This document shows positions 8,765 through 16,839 of a DNA stretch of 64,000 nt, one piece after another. Made by a program: the position numbers and the translations under genes. The first letter of the stretch is position 1; every line of letters begins with the position of its first letter. The DNA comes from Pigmentiphaga sp. NML030171. Its GTDB lineage: Bacteria; Pseudomonadota; Gammaproteobacteria; Burkholderiales; Burkholderiaceae_B. The stretch covers positions 248,001 through 312,000 of the forward strand of contig NZ_NINX01000015.1 of assembly GCF_002188635.1 (NCBI RefSeq), written 5' to 3'. The notes beneath the pieces were generated by a model. The model was not told where the DNA came from and searched no databases. It worked only from the letters and a program-made list of their open reading frames with translations.

Positions 8765-8947
8765 GGAAGCTCGCTGGTTTCGCGGACGAGGGATTGTACG
8801 GAAAATCTTCCTAATCCTAACAATAATCGCGATTGTCGTTCCACCGGACGATTCCTACACTGCACGGCATGGAAACCGCACGATGCCCCCGACCGGCGGG
8901 CACGATGCGGCCGGACCGCCCAGGTCCGCGCCCCCCGGAGACAAGCC

Positions 8948-9940
8948 ATGAACCGTTCACGATCCGTCGGACTCCTGCTGTCCACGCTGGCCGCCGCCCT
9001 GCTCGCGGCCGCCCCGGCCGCCGGTCAGGGCGACTACCCCACCAAGCCCATCCGCATCATCGCGCCCTTCCCGCCCGGGAATTCGTCCGACGTCGCCGCG
9101 CGCTTCCTGGGCGAACAGCTGGCTGCGCGGCTCGGGCAGCCGGTGGTGGTCGAGAACAAGGTCGGCGCGTCCGGACAGGTGGGCGCGGCCTATGTGGCCA
9201 AGTCCGACCCCGACGGCTACACGCTGCTGATGACCTCCACCTCGGCCACCATCAGCCCGGCCATCTACAAGTCGATCCCGTTCGACATCCTGGGCGACTT
9301 CTCGCCCGTCGTCCGGGTCGCCGTCGCCCCCATGGTCCTGCTGGTCCGCGCCGACGCGCCGTACGCCAGCCTGGAGGACTTCGTGGCGCAGTTGCGCAGC
9401 CACCCCGACCGCTATACCTACGCCACCGCGGGCAGCGGGACGATCCAGCACCTGGCCATCGCCGCGTTCCTGTCCCGGCTGAAAACGGACGTGCTGGGCG
9501 TCCCCTACAAGGGCAGCCCCCAGGCGCTGACCGACCTCATCGGCGGCCAGGTGCAGTTCATGTTCGATGCCGTGCTGTCGGGCAAGCCGCACGTGGACTC
9601 GGGACGGCTCAAGCCGCTGGCCGTGGCCAGCCTGGCGCCCATCGCGCAGATGCCGGGCGTGCCGGCGGCCGCGCAGTCCGCCGTTCCGGAGCTCAAGGAC
9701 TTCGAAATCGAAGGCTGGGTGGGCCTGCTGGCCCCGCGGGGAACGCCGGCCGCGATCACCCGGCGCCTGAACCGCGAGATCGTGGCGGTCCTGACCTCGC
9801 CCGACATGCGCGAGCGGCTGGCCAAGGCCAACATCGCCGCCGCCCCGGCCAATACGCCGGAAGAGTTCTCGCAGTTCCTGCGCAAGGACGCCCAGCGCTG
9901 GAAGGACATCGTGGCCGCCGCCCGCATCCCCCAGGAATGA
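8948..9940 (+). CDS. Bug-family substrate-binding protein
   Basis: The protein is 330 aa with a signal peptide (MNRSRSVGLLLSTLAAALLAAAPAAG) and mature start QGDYPTKPIRIIAPFPPGNSSD. NKVGASGQVGAAYVA, DGYTLLM and VPYKGSPQALTDL are standard Bug signatures. ATG is preceded by GGAGACAAGCC. Its stop codon overlaps the start of the RraA-like gene (ATGA), so the receptor is translationally coupled to catabolic enzymes. It probably captures the acid that the downstream enzymes metabolise. Confidence 0.93.
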   Translation: MNRSRSVGLLLSTLAAALLAAAPAAGQGDYPTKPIRIIAPFPPGNSSDVAARFLGEQLAARLGQPVVVENKVGASGQVGAAYVAKSDPDGYTLLMTSTSATISPAIYKSIPFDILGDFSPVVRVAVAPMVLLVRADAPYASLEDFVAQLRSHPDRYTYATAGSGTIQHLAIAAFLSRLKTDVLGVPYKGSPQALTDLIGGQVQFMFDAVLSGKPHVDSGRLKPLAVASLAPIAQMPGVPAAAQSAVPELKDFEIEGWVGLLAPRGTPAAITRRLNREIVAVLTSPDMRERLAKANIAAAPANTPEEFSQFLRKDAQRWKDIVAAARIPQE

Positions 9941-10590
9941 CCATGGCCCAGGACACCGCCGATATCGCCGCGCTGTGCGCGCTGCTGCGGCAAGCCTCGG
10001 CCGCGGCCGCCCACGAAGCCATGGAGCGCGCGGGCCACCTGTCGCCCTCGCTGTCCGCCCTCGTGCCCGGCGTGCTGTGCGTGGGGCCGGCGCACACCGT
10101 GCGCGCGCCCGCCGGCTACGGCGACGAGATCGTGCGCGCGGCGGACGAAGCGCCGCCGGGCTCGGTCATCGTGATCGACGTCGGCCCCGCGCCGGACGCC
10201 TGCACCTGGGGCGGCACGGGAACGGCCGTCGCCCAGCGCCGCGGCGTCTCCGGCGTCGTCAGCAACGGGCGGGTCCGCGATCTTGCCGAGATACGCCGCG
10301 CGCGCTTCCCCGTATTCGCCCACGGCGCCGTGGCCACCGGCTGGTCGAGCGGGCGCCGGGGCGAGACGGGCGTGCCGGTGTCGGTGGGTGGACGGCTGGT
10401 CCATGCCGGCGACATCCTCTGCGCCGATGACGACGGCATCGTCGTCATTCCGCGCGCCGGTGCCGCCCGCTTCCTGGAACGGCTGCAGGCGCGCCTGGAC
10501 TTCGAACGCGAGGCCGCCCGCATCGTGGACGCAGGTGGCCGCTACGCCGATGTCATGGCCCGCAAGGCCGCCCATACGGTACCGTCATGA
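9937..10590 (+). CDS. RraA/HMG-aldolase-family protein
   Basis: The protein is 217 aa if it starts at the overlapping ATGA; a second ATG two codons later (9943) is equally possible. It matches the RraA-like fold of 4-hydroxy-4-methyl-2-oxoglutarate/4-carboxy-4-hydroxy-2-oxoadipate aldolases: CTWGGTGTAVAQRRGVSGVV, then SNGRVRDLAEI, PVSVGGRLVHAGDI and DDDGIVVIP. The R-D pair of the catalytic G-x-x-R-D motif is present, but the usual Asp before that Gly is Asn (SNGRVRD). Class II aldolases of this family release pyruvate from branched hydroxy-oxo acids. Position between a Bug receptor and aconitase-like genes suggests a retro-aldol step in acid breakdown. The substrate is unproven. Confidence 0.85.
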   Translation: MTMAQDTADIAALCALLRQASAAAAHEAMERAGHLSPSLSALVPGVLCVGPAHTVRAPAGYGDEIVRAADEAPPGSVIVIDVGPAPDACTWGGTGTAVAQRRGVSGVVSNGRVRDLAEIRRARFPVFAHGAVATGWSSGRRGETGVPVSVGGRLVHAGDILCADDDGIVVIPRAGAARFLERLQARLDFEREAARIVDAGGRYADVMARKAAHTVPS

Positions 10591-11843
10591 ACCGCATCGC
10601 AACGAGGATTCCGCAGACGGGCGCCGAGAAAATCCTCGCGCGCGCCAGCGGCAAGCCCTACGTCCGGCCCGGCGACATCGTTTCGCCCGAACCCGAACTG
10701 GTCATCATCCACGACGGCTACGTGGAGTCGGCCTACAACGAACTGTCGAGCCTGGGGTACCGCCGCATCGCCCGCCCCGAGCGCGTGATGTTCGTGACCG
10801 ATCATGAGGTGGCCTACGCCAGCCCGGCCTCGGCCCTGCGCGCCCGCCGCATCCGCCAGATCGCCCGCGACTGGAACGTGGGCCGCTTCTACGACGCCGG
10901 CCGCGGCGGCCACGGGCACCTTTTCCCCATCGAGACGGGCCTGGTGCGCGCGGGCATGTTCCTGTCCTGCTACGACATGCACGCCACGAACTTCGGCGCG
11001 GTCGGCGCGGTCGCTTGCGCGCCCGGCCCGGAAATCGTCTCGGTACTGGCCACCGGCTCGGTCTGGGAACAAGTGCCCGCGACCGTGCGCGTGCGCCTGC
11101 AAGGCACCACCGGGCCGGCGCTGACCGCCCGCGACGTCGGTTTCCATGTCACGCGCCTCTTCGCCAGCGGCCGGCTGCCCGCGCACGACAACCGCGTGAT
11201 CGAGTTCGCGGGCGACCATGCGGCCAGGCTGCCGCTGTCGGAACGCGTCGCCCTCTGCAACTCGCTGACCGAGATCGGCGTCGCCAATGTCTGGTTCACC
11301 CCGGCCGGCGATGGCGCCGTCCACGCCGGCGATGCCGACGCGCCGGTCGAGGCCGAGGTCGACATCGACCTGGCGGGCCTGGCGCCGCAGGTCGCCCTGC
11401 CCGGCGGCCCGCACCTGGGCACGGATGTCGGCGAAGTGGCCGGACGGCACGTGGACCACGCCTACATCGGGTCGTGCGGATCCGGCATGTACGAGGATTT
11501 CGCCGCGGCCGCGGCCCTGCTGCGCGGCCGCCGCATCGCCGGCCACGTGCGCATGTTCATCGTCCCGGGCACCGTCGAGACCTCGCTGCGCATGGCCCGC
11601 GACGGGCTCGCGGCGGTGTTCCAGGAAGCCGGGGCGATGCTGCTTCCTCCCGGATGCGGACCGTGCGCGGGCGGAGTGATGGGCCCCCTGGCCGATGGCG
11701 AGACCTCCATTTCCACGGCTGCGACCAATCATGCCGGCCGCTTCGGCGCGAAGTCCGCCCAGGCCTACCTGGGCAGTCCGCTGACGGTCGCGGCATCGGC
11801 CCTGGCCGGCTGCATCGCCGATCCGCGGGAGCTTGCGCCATGA
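10587..11843 (+). CDS. aconitase-superfamily large subunit (LeuC-like)
   Basis: The protein is 418 aa, coupled to the aldolase gene by an ATGA overlap. The three Fe-S cysteines of aconitase/isopropylmalate isomerase are kept: Cys297 in YIGSCGSGMYEDF, and Cys357 and Cys360 in PPGCGPCAGG. TDHEVAYAS resembles the DHVVPT segment. The usual GGDSHT motif is replaced by SCYDMHATNFGAVGAV, which keeps Asp130 and His132 but loses the Ser and Thr. The family hydrates or dehydrates hydroxy-di/tricarboxylates at a [4Fe-4S] cluster. These changes argue against ordinary LeuC. A dimethylmalate- or homoaconitate-type hydratase is a reasonable guess. Confidence 0.82.
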   Translation: MNRIATRIPQTGAEKILARASGKPYVRPGDIVSPEPELVIIHDGYVESAYNELSSLGYRRIARPERVMFVTDHEVAYASPASALRARRIRQIARDWNVGRFYDAGRGGHGHLFPIETGLVRAGMFLSCYDMHATNFGAVGAVACAPGPEIVSVLATGSVWEQVPATVRVRLQGTTGPALTARDVGFHVTRLFASGRLPAHDNRVIEFAGDHAARLPLSERVALCNSLTEIGVANVWFTPAGDGAVHAGDADAPVEAEVDIDLAGLAPQVALPGGPHLGTDVGEVAGRHVDHAYIGSCGSGMYEDFAAAAALLRGRRIAGHVRMFIVPGTVETSLRMARDGLAAVFQEAGAMLLPPGCGPCAGGVMGPLADGETSISTAATNHAGRFGAKSAQAYLGSPLTVAASALAGCIADPRELAP

Positions 11844-12394
11844 CCGACACCATGCGATGCGTCGGGCGCTGCCACGTGTTCGGCGACGACATTCCCCTGG
11901 ACGACGGCCTCATCCCCTTCGAGATGGCGATACGCCGCATCGACGATCCGCAGCGACTGCTGCCCGAGTTGCTCAGGATGGTGGATCCAGCCTTCCCCGA
12001 CAGGGTGCGACCAGGGGACATCATCGTGGCCGGCACGAACTTCGGCTGCGGCAAGCCCCACTTCCAGGGTTTCATCGCGATGGCGGCCCTGGGCCTGTCG
12101 GTGCTGTGCGTATCGATGCCGTACAAGACGCTGCGCGGCGCGATCTCGAAAGGTGTCCCGGTCCTGGCCGGCCTGCCCGCCGGCGACGCGTTCGCGCGCA
12201 CCGGCCATCGGCTGGACGTCGATTTCCGCACGGGCGCGGTCGTCAACCTGGACACGGGGCAACGCGTCGACGTCCCGCCCCTGTCCCCGCTGCTGGCGGA
12301 CGTGGTCCGGCGCGGCGGCACTCGCGGCACGCTGGCCGCGTGGCTGGATACCCATCCCGACATGCGCCTGCCGGTCGAGGCGCCGCGCGCATGA
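11840..12394 (+). CDS. aconitase-superfamily small subunit (LeuD-like), atypical active site
   Basis: The protein is 184 aa and overlaps the large-subunit gene by ATGA. The swivel-domain core is visible: RPGDIIVAGTNFGCGKPHFQGFIAMAALG (residues about 57-85), then SMPYKTLRGAISKGVPVLAG and an AVVNLDTGQ strand. In LeuD and aconitase the loop after FGCG reads SSREH and supplies the catalytic serine and a substrate-binding arginine. Here residues 72-76 are KPHFQ, so both are missing. It must pair with the large subunit to make an active site, so the reaction or substrate probably differs from isopropylmalate isomerisation. It ends directly against the convergent flavoprotein gene. Confidence 0.8.
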   Translation: MTDTMRCVGRCHVFGDDIPLDDGLIPFEMAIRRIDDPQRLLPELLRMVDPAFPDRVRPGDIIVAGTNFGCGKPHFQGFIAMAALGLSVLCVSMPYKTLRGAISKGVPVLAGLPAGDAFARTGHRLDVDFRTGAVVNLDTGQRVDVPPLSPLLADVVRRGGTRGTLAAWLDTHPDMRLPVEAPRA

Positions 12395-13609
12395 TCAGAC
12401 CGCCTGGCCGCAAGCCACGCCGGAGGCCCAGGCCCACTGGAAGTTGTAGCCTCCCAGCCAGCCGGTCACGTCCACCACTTCGCCGATGAAGTGCAGGCCG
12501 GGAACGGCCTTGGCTTCCATGGTCTGCTGGTCCAGGCCGCGCGTGTCGACGCCGCCGCGCATGACCTCGGCCTTCCGGTATCCCTCGGTGCCCGACGGGA
12601 TCACGGTCCAGCGCTTCATGCCCTCGGCCACCTGCCGCAACGCCTTGTCGGGCAGGTCGGCGATGCGCTGTTCCCCCAGCCCGGGATGGGCGGCGGCCAG
12701 CCACTGCTCGGCCAGCCGGCGCGGCACCATGCCGGCCAGCACGTTGCCCAGGTGCTGGCGGCCGCCGGCCTTGGCGGCCAGCAGGTCGGCCACCAGGTCC
12801 ACGTCGGGCGCGAGGTCGATGACGATGGCCTGGCCCGGCTGCCAATAGCTCGAAATCTGCAACACCGCCGGACCGGACAGGCCGCGATGGGTGAACAACA
12901 GGTCCTCGCGGAACGCGGCCGCGTGCCGGCCGGCGCCGGTGCGGATGTCGACCTCCAGCGCGACGCCGGCCAGGGGAACGAAGGGCTTCCATGACGCGGC
13001 ATCGAAGGTCAGCGGCACCAGCGCCGGGCGGGGTTCGACGATCTTCAGGCCGAACTGCCGCGCGATCTTCAGGCCGAAATCCGAGGCGCCGATCTGCGCG
13101 ACGGGCAGCCCGCCGGTCGCGATGACCAGGCGTCGGGCGTGGATGGCGCCGGACGAGGTGCCCAGCGCGAAGCCCGCCTCGCCCTGGTCCACCGATTCGA
13201 CCGTGCACGGCATGCGCCATGCGACGCCGCCCGCGTCGCATTCGGCGCGCAGCATGCGGATGATGTCCTCGCTGGACTCGTCGCAGAACAACTGGCCCCG
13301 GTGCTTTTCGTGCCAGGCGATGCGGTGGCGCGCCACCAGCGCCAGGAAATCGCGCGGCGTGTAGCGCGACAGCGCCGAGCGGCAGAAGTGCGGGTTGGCG
13401 GAAATGAAGTTGGCGGGTCCGGCGTCGCGATTGGTGAAGTTGCACCGCCCGCCGCCCGAGATGCGGATCTTTTCGGCCAGCCGCCGGGCGTGGTCGATCA
13501 GCACCACGCGCCGGCCGCGCTGGCCGGCCACCGCCGCGCACATCATGCCGGCCGCGCCCGCGCCGATGACCGCGACATCGTACGTCGCGGCCGGCCGTAA
13601 TGCGGACAT
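12395..13609 (-). CDS. BaiN/HI0933-family NAD(P)/FAD-dependent oxidoreductase
   Basis: The protein is 404 aa. It begins with a Rossmann FAD-binding motif (DVAVIGAGAAGMMCAAVAGQRG), followed by the family segment EKIRISGGGRCNFTNRD. VIATGGLPVAQIG and the C-terminal HFIGEVVDVTGWLGGYNFQWAWASG are characteristic of the HI0933/BaiN group. The physiological reaction of most members is not known. The start codon shares one base with the stop of the decarboxylase gene (TGATG), so the two are probably coupled. The 3' end abuts the convergent aconitase-like operon with no spacer. Confidence 0.9.
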   Translation of the reverse strand: MSALRPAATYDVAVIGAGAAGMMCAAVAGQRGRRVVLIDHARRLAEKIRISGGGRCNFTNRDAGPANFISANPHFCRSALSRYTPRDFLALVARHRIAWHEKHRGQLFCDESSEDIIRMLRAECDAGGVAWRMPCTVESVDQGEAGFALGTSSGAIHARRLVIATGGLPVAQIGASDFGLKIARQFGLKIVEPRPALVPLTFDAASWKPFVPLAGVALEVDIRTGAGRHAAAFREDLLFTHRGLSGPAVLQISSYWQPGQAIVIDLAPDVDLVADLLAAKAGGRQHLGNVLAGMVPRRLAEQWLAAAHPGLGEQRIADLPDKALRQVAEGMKRWTVIPSGTEGYRKAEVMRGGVDTRGLDQQTMEAKAVPGLHFIGEVVDVTGWLGGYNFQWAWASGVACGQAV

Positions 13610-15870
13610 CAGTCGTCCTTCACGCAGTCCACGTAGTGGCGGACTTCGCCGCCGGGCAGCACTTCCTCGACCAGGCCGTGGATGTCGGTACCGAACCCGG
13701 GGAACTGGGCGTTGAACTTGCGCGCGAACTGCAGGTACTTGACGATGGTCTGGTTGAAACGCTCGCCCGGGATCAGCAGCGGGATGCCCGGCGGATACGG
13801 CGTCAGCAGCACGCTGGTGATGCGGCCTTCGAGCTGGTCGACGTCGACACGCTCGATCTCGCGATGCGCCATCTTGGCGAAGGCGTCCGACGGCTTCATC
13901 GCCGGCACCATGTCGCTCAGGTACATCTCGGTGGTCAGGCGCGCGACGTCATGGGCCCGGTACATGTCGTGGATGCGCGTGCACAGGTCGCGCAGCCCCA
14001 CCCGCTCGTATTGCGGATAGTCATGGCAGAACTCCGGCAGGATGCGCCACATCGGCTGGTTCTTGTCGTAGTCGTCCTTGAACTGCTGCAGCGCGGTCAG
14101 CAGGGTGTTCCAGCGGCCCTTGGTGATGCCGATGGTGAACATGATGAAGAACGAATACAGGCCGGTCTTCTCGACGATGACGCCGTGCTCGGCCAGGAAC
14201 TTGGTCACGATGGACGCCGGAATGCCGGTCTGGCCGAACGTGCCCGACACGTCCAGCCCCGGCGTGACGATGGTCGCCTTGATGGGGTCGAGCATGTTGA
14301 AGCCCGGCGCCAGCTCGCCGAAACCATGCCACTCGGCGTTGGTGTCGAGCAGCCAGTCGTCGCGCTCGCCTATGCCGTCGGACACCAGGTCGTCCGGCCC
14401 CCAGACCTTGAACCACCAGTCGCTGGAGCCGAATTCGGCCTCTACCTTGCGCATGGCGCGGCGGAAGTCCAGCGCCTCGAGAATGCTCTCCTCGACCAGC
14501 GCCGTGCCGCCGGGCGGCTCCATCATCGCCGCGGCCACGTCGCACGAGGCGATGATCGCATACTGCGGCGAGGTCGACGTATGCATCAGGTAGGCTTCGT
14601 TGAAGATGTGCCGGTCCAGCTTGCGGCTCTCCGACTCCTGCACGATGATCTGCGAGGCCTGCGAGATGCCCGCCAGCAGCTTGTGCGTCGAGTGCGTGGC
14701 ATACACCACGGCCTCGGCGCTGCGCGGACGGTCCTTGCCGATGGCATGCATGTCCTTGTAGAAGTCGTGGAATGCCGCATGCGGCAGCCAGGCCTCGTCG
14801 AAGTGCAGCGTATCGATGGAACTGCCCAGCAGCTCCTTGATCATCTCGACGTTGTAGACCACGCCGTCGTAGGTGCTCTGCGTGATGGTCAGGATGCGGG
14901 GCTTGCGGCCCGCGTTGTCCTTGGCGAAGGGGTTGGCGTCGATCTTCTTCTGGATGTTCTCGGGACGGAACTCCTCCAGCGGAATCGGCCCGATGATGCC
15001 CAGGTGGTTGCGCGTGGGCCGCAGGAACACCGGCACCGCGCCCGTCATGATGATGGCGTGCAGGATGGACTTGTGGCAGTTGCGGTCCACCACCACCACG
15101 TCGCCCGGCGCCACGTTGGCGTGCCAGACGATCTTGTTGGACGTGGACGTGCCGTTGGTCACGAAGAAGCAGTGGTCGGCGTTGAAGATGCGCGCCGCGT
15201 TGCGCTCGGATGCCGCCACGGGGCCGGTGTGGTCCAGCAGTTGCCCCAGTTCGTCCACCGCGTTGCAGACGTCGGCGCGCAGCATGTTCTCGCCGAAGAA
15301 CTGGTGGAACATCTGGCCCACCGGGCTCTTCAGGAACGCCACCCCGCCCGAGTGCCCCGGACAGTGCCAGGAATACGAACCGTCCTGGGCGTACTTGACC
15401 AGTTCACGGAAAAACGGCGGCGGCAGCGATTCGAGGTAGCTCTTGGCCTCGCGGATGATGTGGCGCGCCACGAACTCCGGCGTGTCCTCGAACATGTGGA
15501 TGAACCCGTGCAGCTCGCGCAGGATGTCGTTCGGGATGTGCCGCGAGGTACGGGTCTCGCCGTACAGGTAGATGGGGATCTCGGCATTGCGGAAGCGCAG
15601 CTCGCCGATGAAGGCCCGCAGCTTGCTGACCGCATTGGCCACATCGTCGGGCATCCCTTCGCCGAACTCCTCATCGTCGATCGACAGGATGAATGCGCTG
15701 GCGCGGCTCTGCTGCTGCGCGAACGACGACAGGTCGCCGTAGCTGGTCACGCCCAGCACCTCCATGCCCTCGGCCTCGATGGCCGCGGCCAGCGCGCGTA
15801 TGCCCAGCCCGGAAGCGTTCTCGGAACGGAAGTCTTCGTCGATGATGACGATGGGGAAACGGAATTTCAT
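13609..15870 (-). CDS. Orn/Lys/Arg decarboxylase (fold type I, large PLP form)
   Basis: The protein is 753 aa, matching the large inducible arginine/lysine/ornithine decarboxylases. Domain order is an N-terminal receiver-like wing domain (PIVIIDEDFRSENASGLG), the PLP domain (HCPGHSGGVAFLKSPVG; THSTHKLLAG with the Schiff-base lysine at Lys397), and a C-terminal domain ending in a conserved PPGIPLLIPGERF segment. The enzyme removes CO2 from a basic amino acid to form a polyamine or its precursor. Which amino acid it prefers cannot be read from the sequence. The ribosome-binding stretch AGGGGGGG lies inside a dispersed repeat that ends 6 bp before the start codon. Confidence 0.93.
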   Translation of the reverse strand: MKFRFPIVIIDEDFRSENASGLGIRALAAAIEAEGMEVLGVTSYGDLSSFAQQQSRASAFILSIDDEEFGEGMPDDVANAVSKLRAFIGELRFRNAEIPIYLYGETRTSRHIPNDILRELHGFIHMFEDTPEFVARHIIREAKSYLESLPPPFFRELVKYAQDGSYSWHCPGHSGGVAFLKSPVGQMFHQFFGENMLRADVCNAVDELGQLLDHTGPVAASERNAARIFNADHCFFVTNGTSTSNKIVWHANVAPGDVVVVDRNCHKSILHAIIMTGAVPVFLRPTRNHLGIIGPIPLEEFRPENIQKKIDANPFAKDNAGRKPRILTITQSTYDGVVYNVEMIKELLGSSIDTLHFDEAWLPHAAFHDFYKDMHAIGKDRPRSAEAVVYATHSTHKLLAGISQASQIIVQESESRKLDRHIFNEAYLMHTSTSPQYAIIASCDVAAAMMEPPGGTALVEESILEALDFRRAMRKVEAEFGSSDWWFKVWGPDDLVSDGIGERDDWLLDTNAEWHGFGELAPGFNMLDPIKATIVTPGLDVSGTFGQTGIPASIVTKFLAEHGVIVEKTGLYSFFIMFTIGITKGRWNTLLTALQQFKDDYDKNQPMWRILPEFCHDYPQYERVGLRDLCTRIHDMYRAHDVARLTTEMYLSDMVPAMKPSDAFAKMAHREIERVDVDQLEGRITSVLLTPYPPGIPLLIPGERFNQTIVKYLQFARKFNAQFPGFGTDIHGLVEEVLPGGEVRHYVDCVKDD

Positions 15871-15876
15871 TGAGGT

Positions 15877-15955
15877 CCCCCCCTACGCGCTGACGCGCGC
15901 CCCCCAGGGGGCGGCACTGGCGGACTGGCAAAGCCAGATCCGCTGTGCCCTGGAT
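15877..15955 (+). repeat. dispersed intergenic repeat A, copy 1 (structure-preserving variant)
   Basis: It begins with a C7 run and TACGCGCTGACGCGCGCC, then the palindromic GCCCCC/GGGGGC block, then a hairpin. Its hairpin differs from the other copies in sequence, but pairing is kept: GCGGA/TCCGC outside, CTGGC/GCCAG inside, loop AAA, and a bulged A in the same place. It lies in the 5' untranslated region of the decarboxylase gene, in the direction opposite to that gene. Confidence 0.85.
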
Positions 15956-16109
15956 GGGCACGTGGCGGCAGGGAAATCGGTTGAAAAACGGCCGGCCGCA
16001 AGCAAGTTACCTCGCACAGCGCCTCCGGGCGTAAAAATAAACAACGACTAGCGTAAAACAATTCAGTGTCGGTTTGAGGACCACCCCACGCACCCCACTG
16101 CCCCCAGAC
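15956..16109. other. AT-richer spacer between two inverted repeat A copies
   Basis: This stretch has no gene. It is flanked by repeat A copies in opposite orientation and contains an AT-rich patch (about 16030-16065). Reading leftward, that patch could hold the decarboxylase promoter (TTGTTTTACGC... then TTTATTTTTACG). No clear sigma-70 boxes with good spacing are seen. Confidence 0.3.
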
Positions 16110-16187
16110 CCAGGATGCGGTGGATCCGGCTCCGCCGGTCCACCCGCATCGCCCCCTGGGGGGCGCGCGTCAGCGCGTAGGGGGGGG
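16110..16187 (-). repeat. dispersed intergenic repeat A, copy 2
   Basis: This is a full copy read on the minus strand. It starts immediately after the TAG stop of dcd with the C7 run, then TACGCGCTGACGCGCGCC, the GCCCCC/GGGGGC palindrome and the GTGGA-CCGGC / GCCGG-TCCAC hairpin, ending GCATCCTGG. It is inverted relative to copy 1. Confidence 0.9.
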
Positions 16188-16751
16188 CTACGTCCGCGGC
16201 AACGTCACACCCTGCTGGCCCTGGTACTTGCCGCCGCGGTCCTTGTAGGACGTCTCGCAGACTTCGTCGCTTTCCAGGAACAGCATCTGCGCGCAGCCCT
16301 CGCCGGCGTAGATCTTGGCGGGCAGGGGCGTGGTGTTCGAGAACTCCAGCGTCACGTGGCCTTCCCACTCGGGTTCCAGGGGCGTGACGTTGACGATGAT
16401 CCCGCAGCGCGCGTAGGTGCTCTTGCCCAGGCAGATGGTCAGCACGCTGCGCGGGATGCGGAAGTACTCGACCGTGCGGGCCAGGGCGAAGGAGTTGGGC
16501 GGGATGATGCAGACGTCGCCCTTGAAATCCACGAAGGATTTCTCGTCGAAGGCCTTGGGATCGACGATGGTCGAATTGATGTTGGTGAAGATCTTGAATT
16601 CGTCGGCGCAGCGCACGTCGTAGCCGTAGCTGCTCGTGCCGTAGCTGACGATGCGCTTGCCGTCGTGCGCCCGGACCTGGCCGGGCTCGAATGGCTCGAT
16701 CATGCCTTCGGCCGCCACGCGGCGGATCCAGCGGTCGCTTTTGATACTCAT
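16188..16751 (-). CDS. dcd: dCTP deaminase
   Basis: The protein is 187 aa, the usual Dcd length. Recognisable segments are [13 protein letters not shown] at the N-terminus, [18 protein letters not shown], the signature [24 protein letters not shown] with the catalytic Glu region, and the C-terminal [19 protein letters not shown]. The enzyme converts dCTP to dUTP, the main route to dTMP precursors. The stop codon directly abuts repeat A copy 2. The N-terminus matches the family, so the start is secure. Confidence 0.97.
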   Translation of the reverse strand: MSIKSDRWIRRVAAEGMIEPFEPGQVRAHDGKRIVSYGTSSYGYDVRCADEFKIFTNINSTIVDPKAFDEKSFVDFKGDVCIIPPNSFALARTVEYFRIPRSVLTICLGKSTYARCGIIVNVTPLEPEWEGHVTLEFSNTTPLPAKIYAGEGCAQMLFLESDEVCETSYKDRGGKYQGQQGVTLPRT

Positions 16752-16839
16752 GGACGGGGTCTCGTCAGGGGACGTCTACGTGAAAGGGGGAATTGTAGCT
16801 GGACTGGGGATATCCCCAATACCCCCCGCCCCGTTCGAA

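Noticed and set aside
13600-15873. 757-aa open frame on the plus strand opposite the decarboxylase gene
   Set aside because: It is the antisense shadow of a well-supported decarboxylase; residues are typical of high-GC antisense frames (His, Arg, Gln rich) and no domain is seen.
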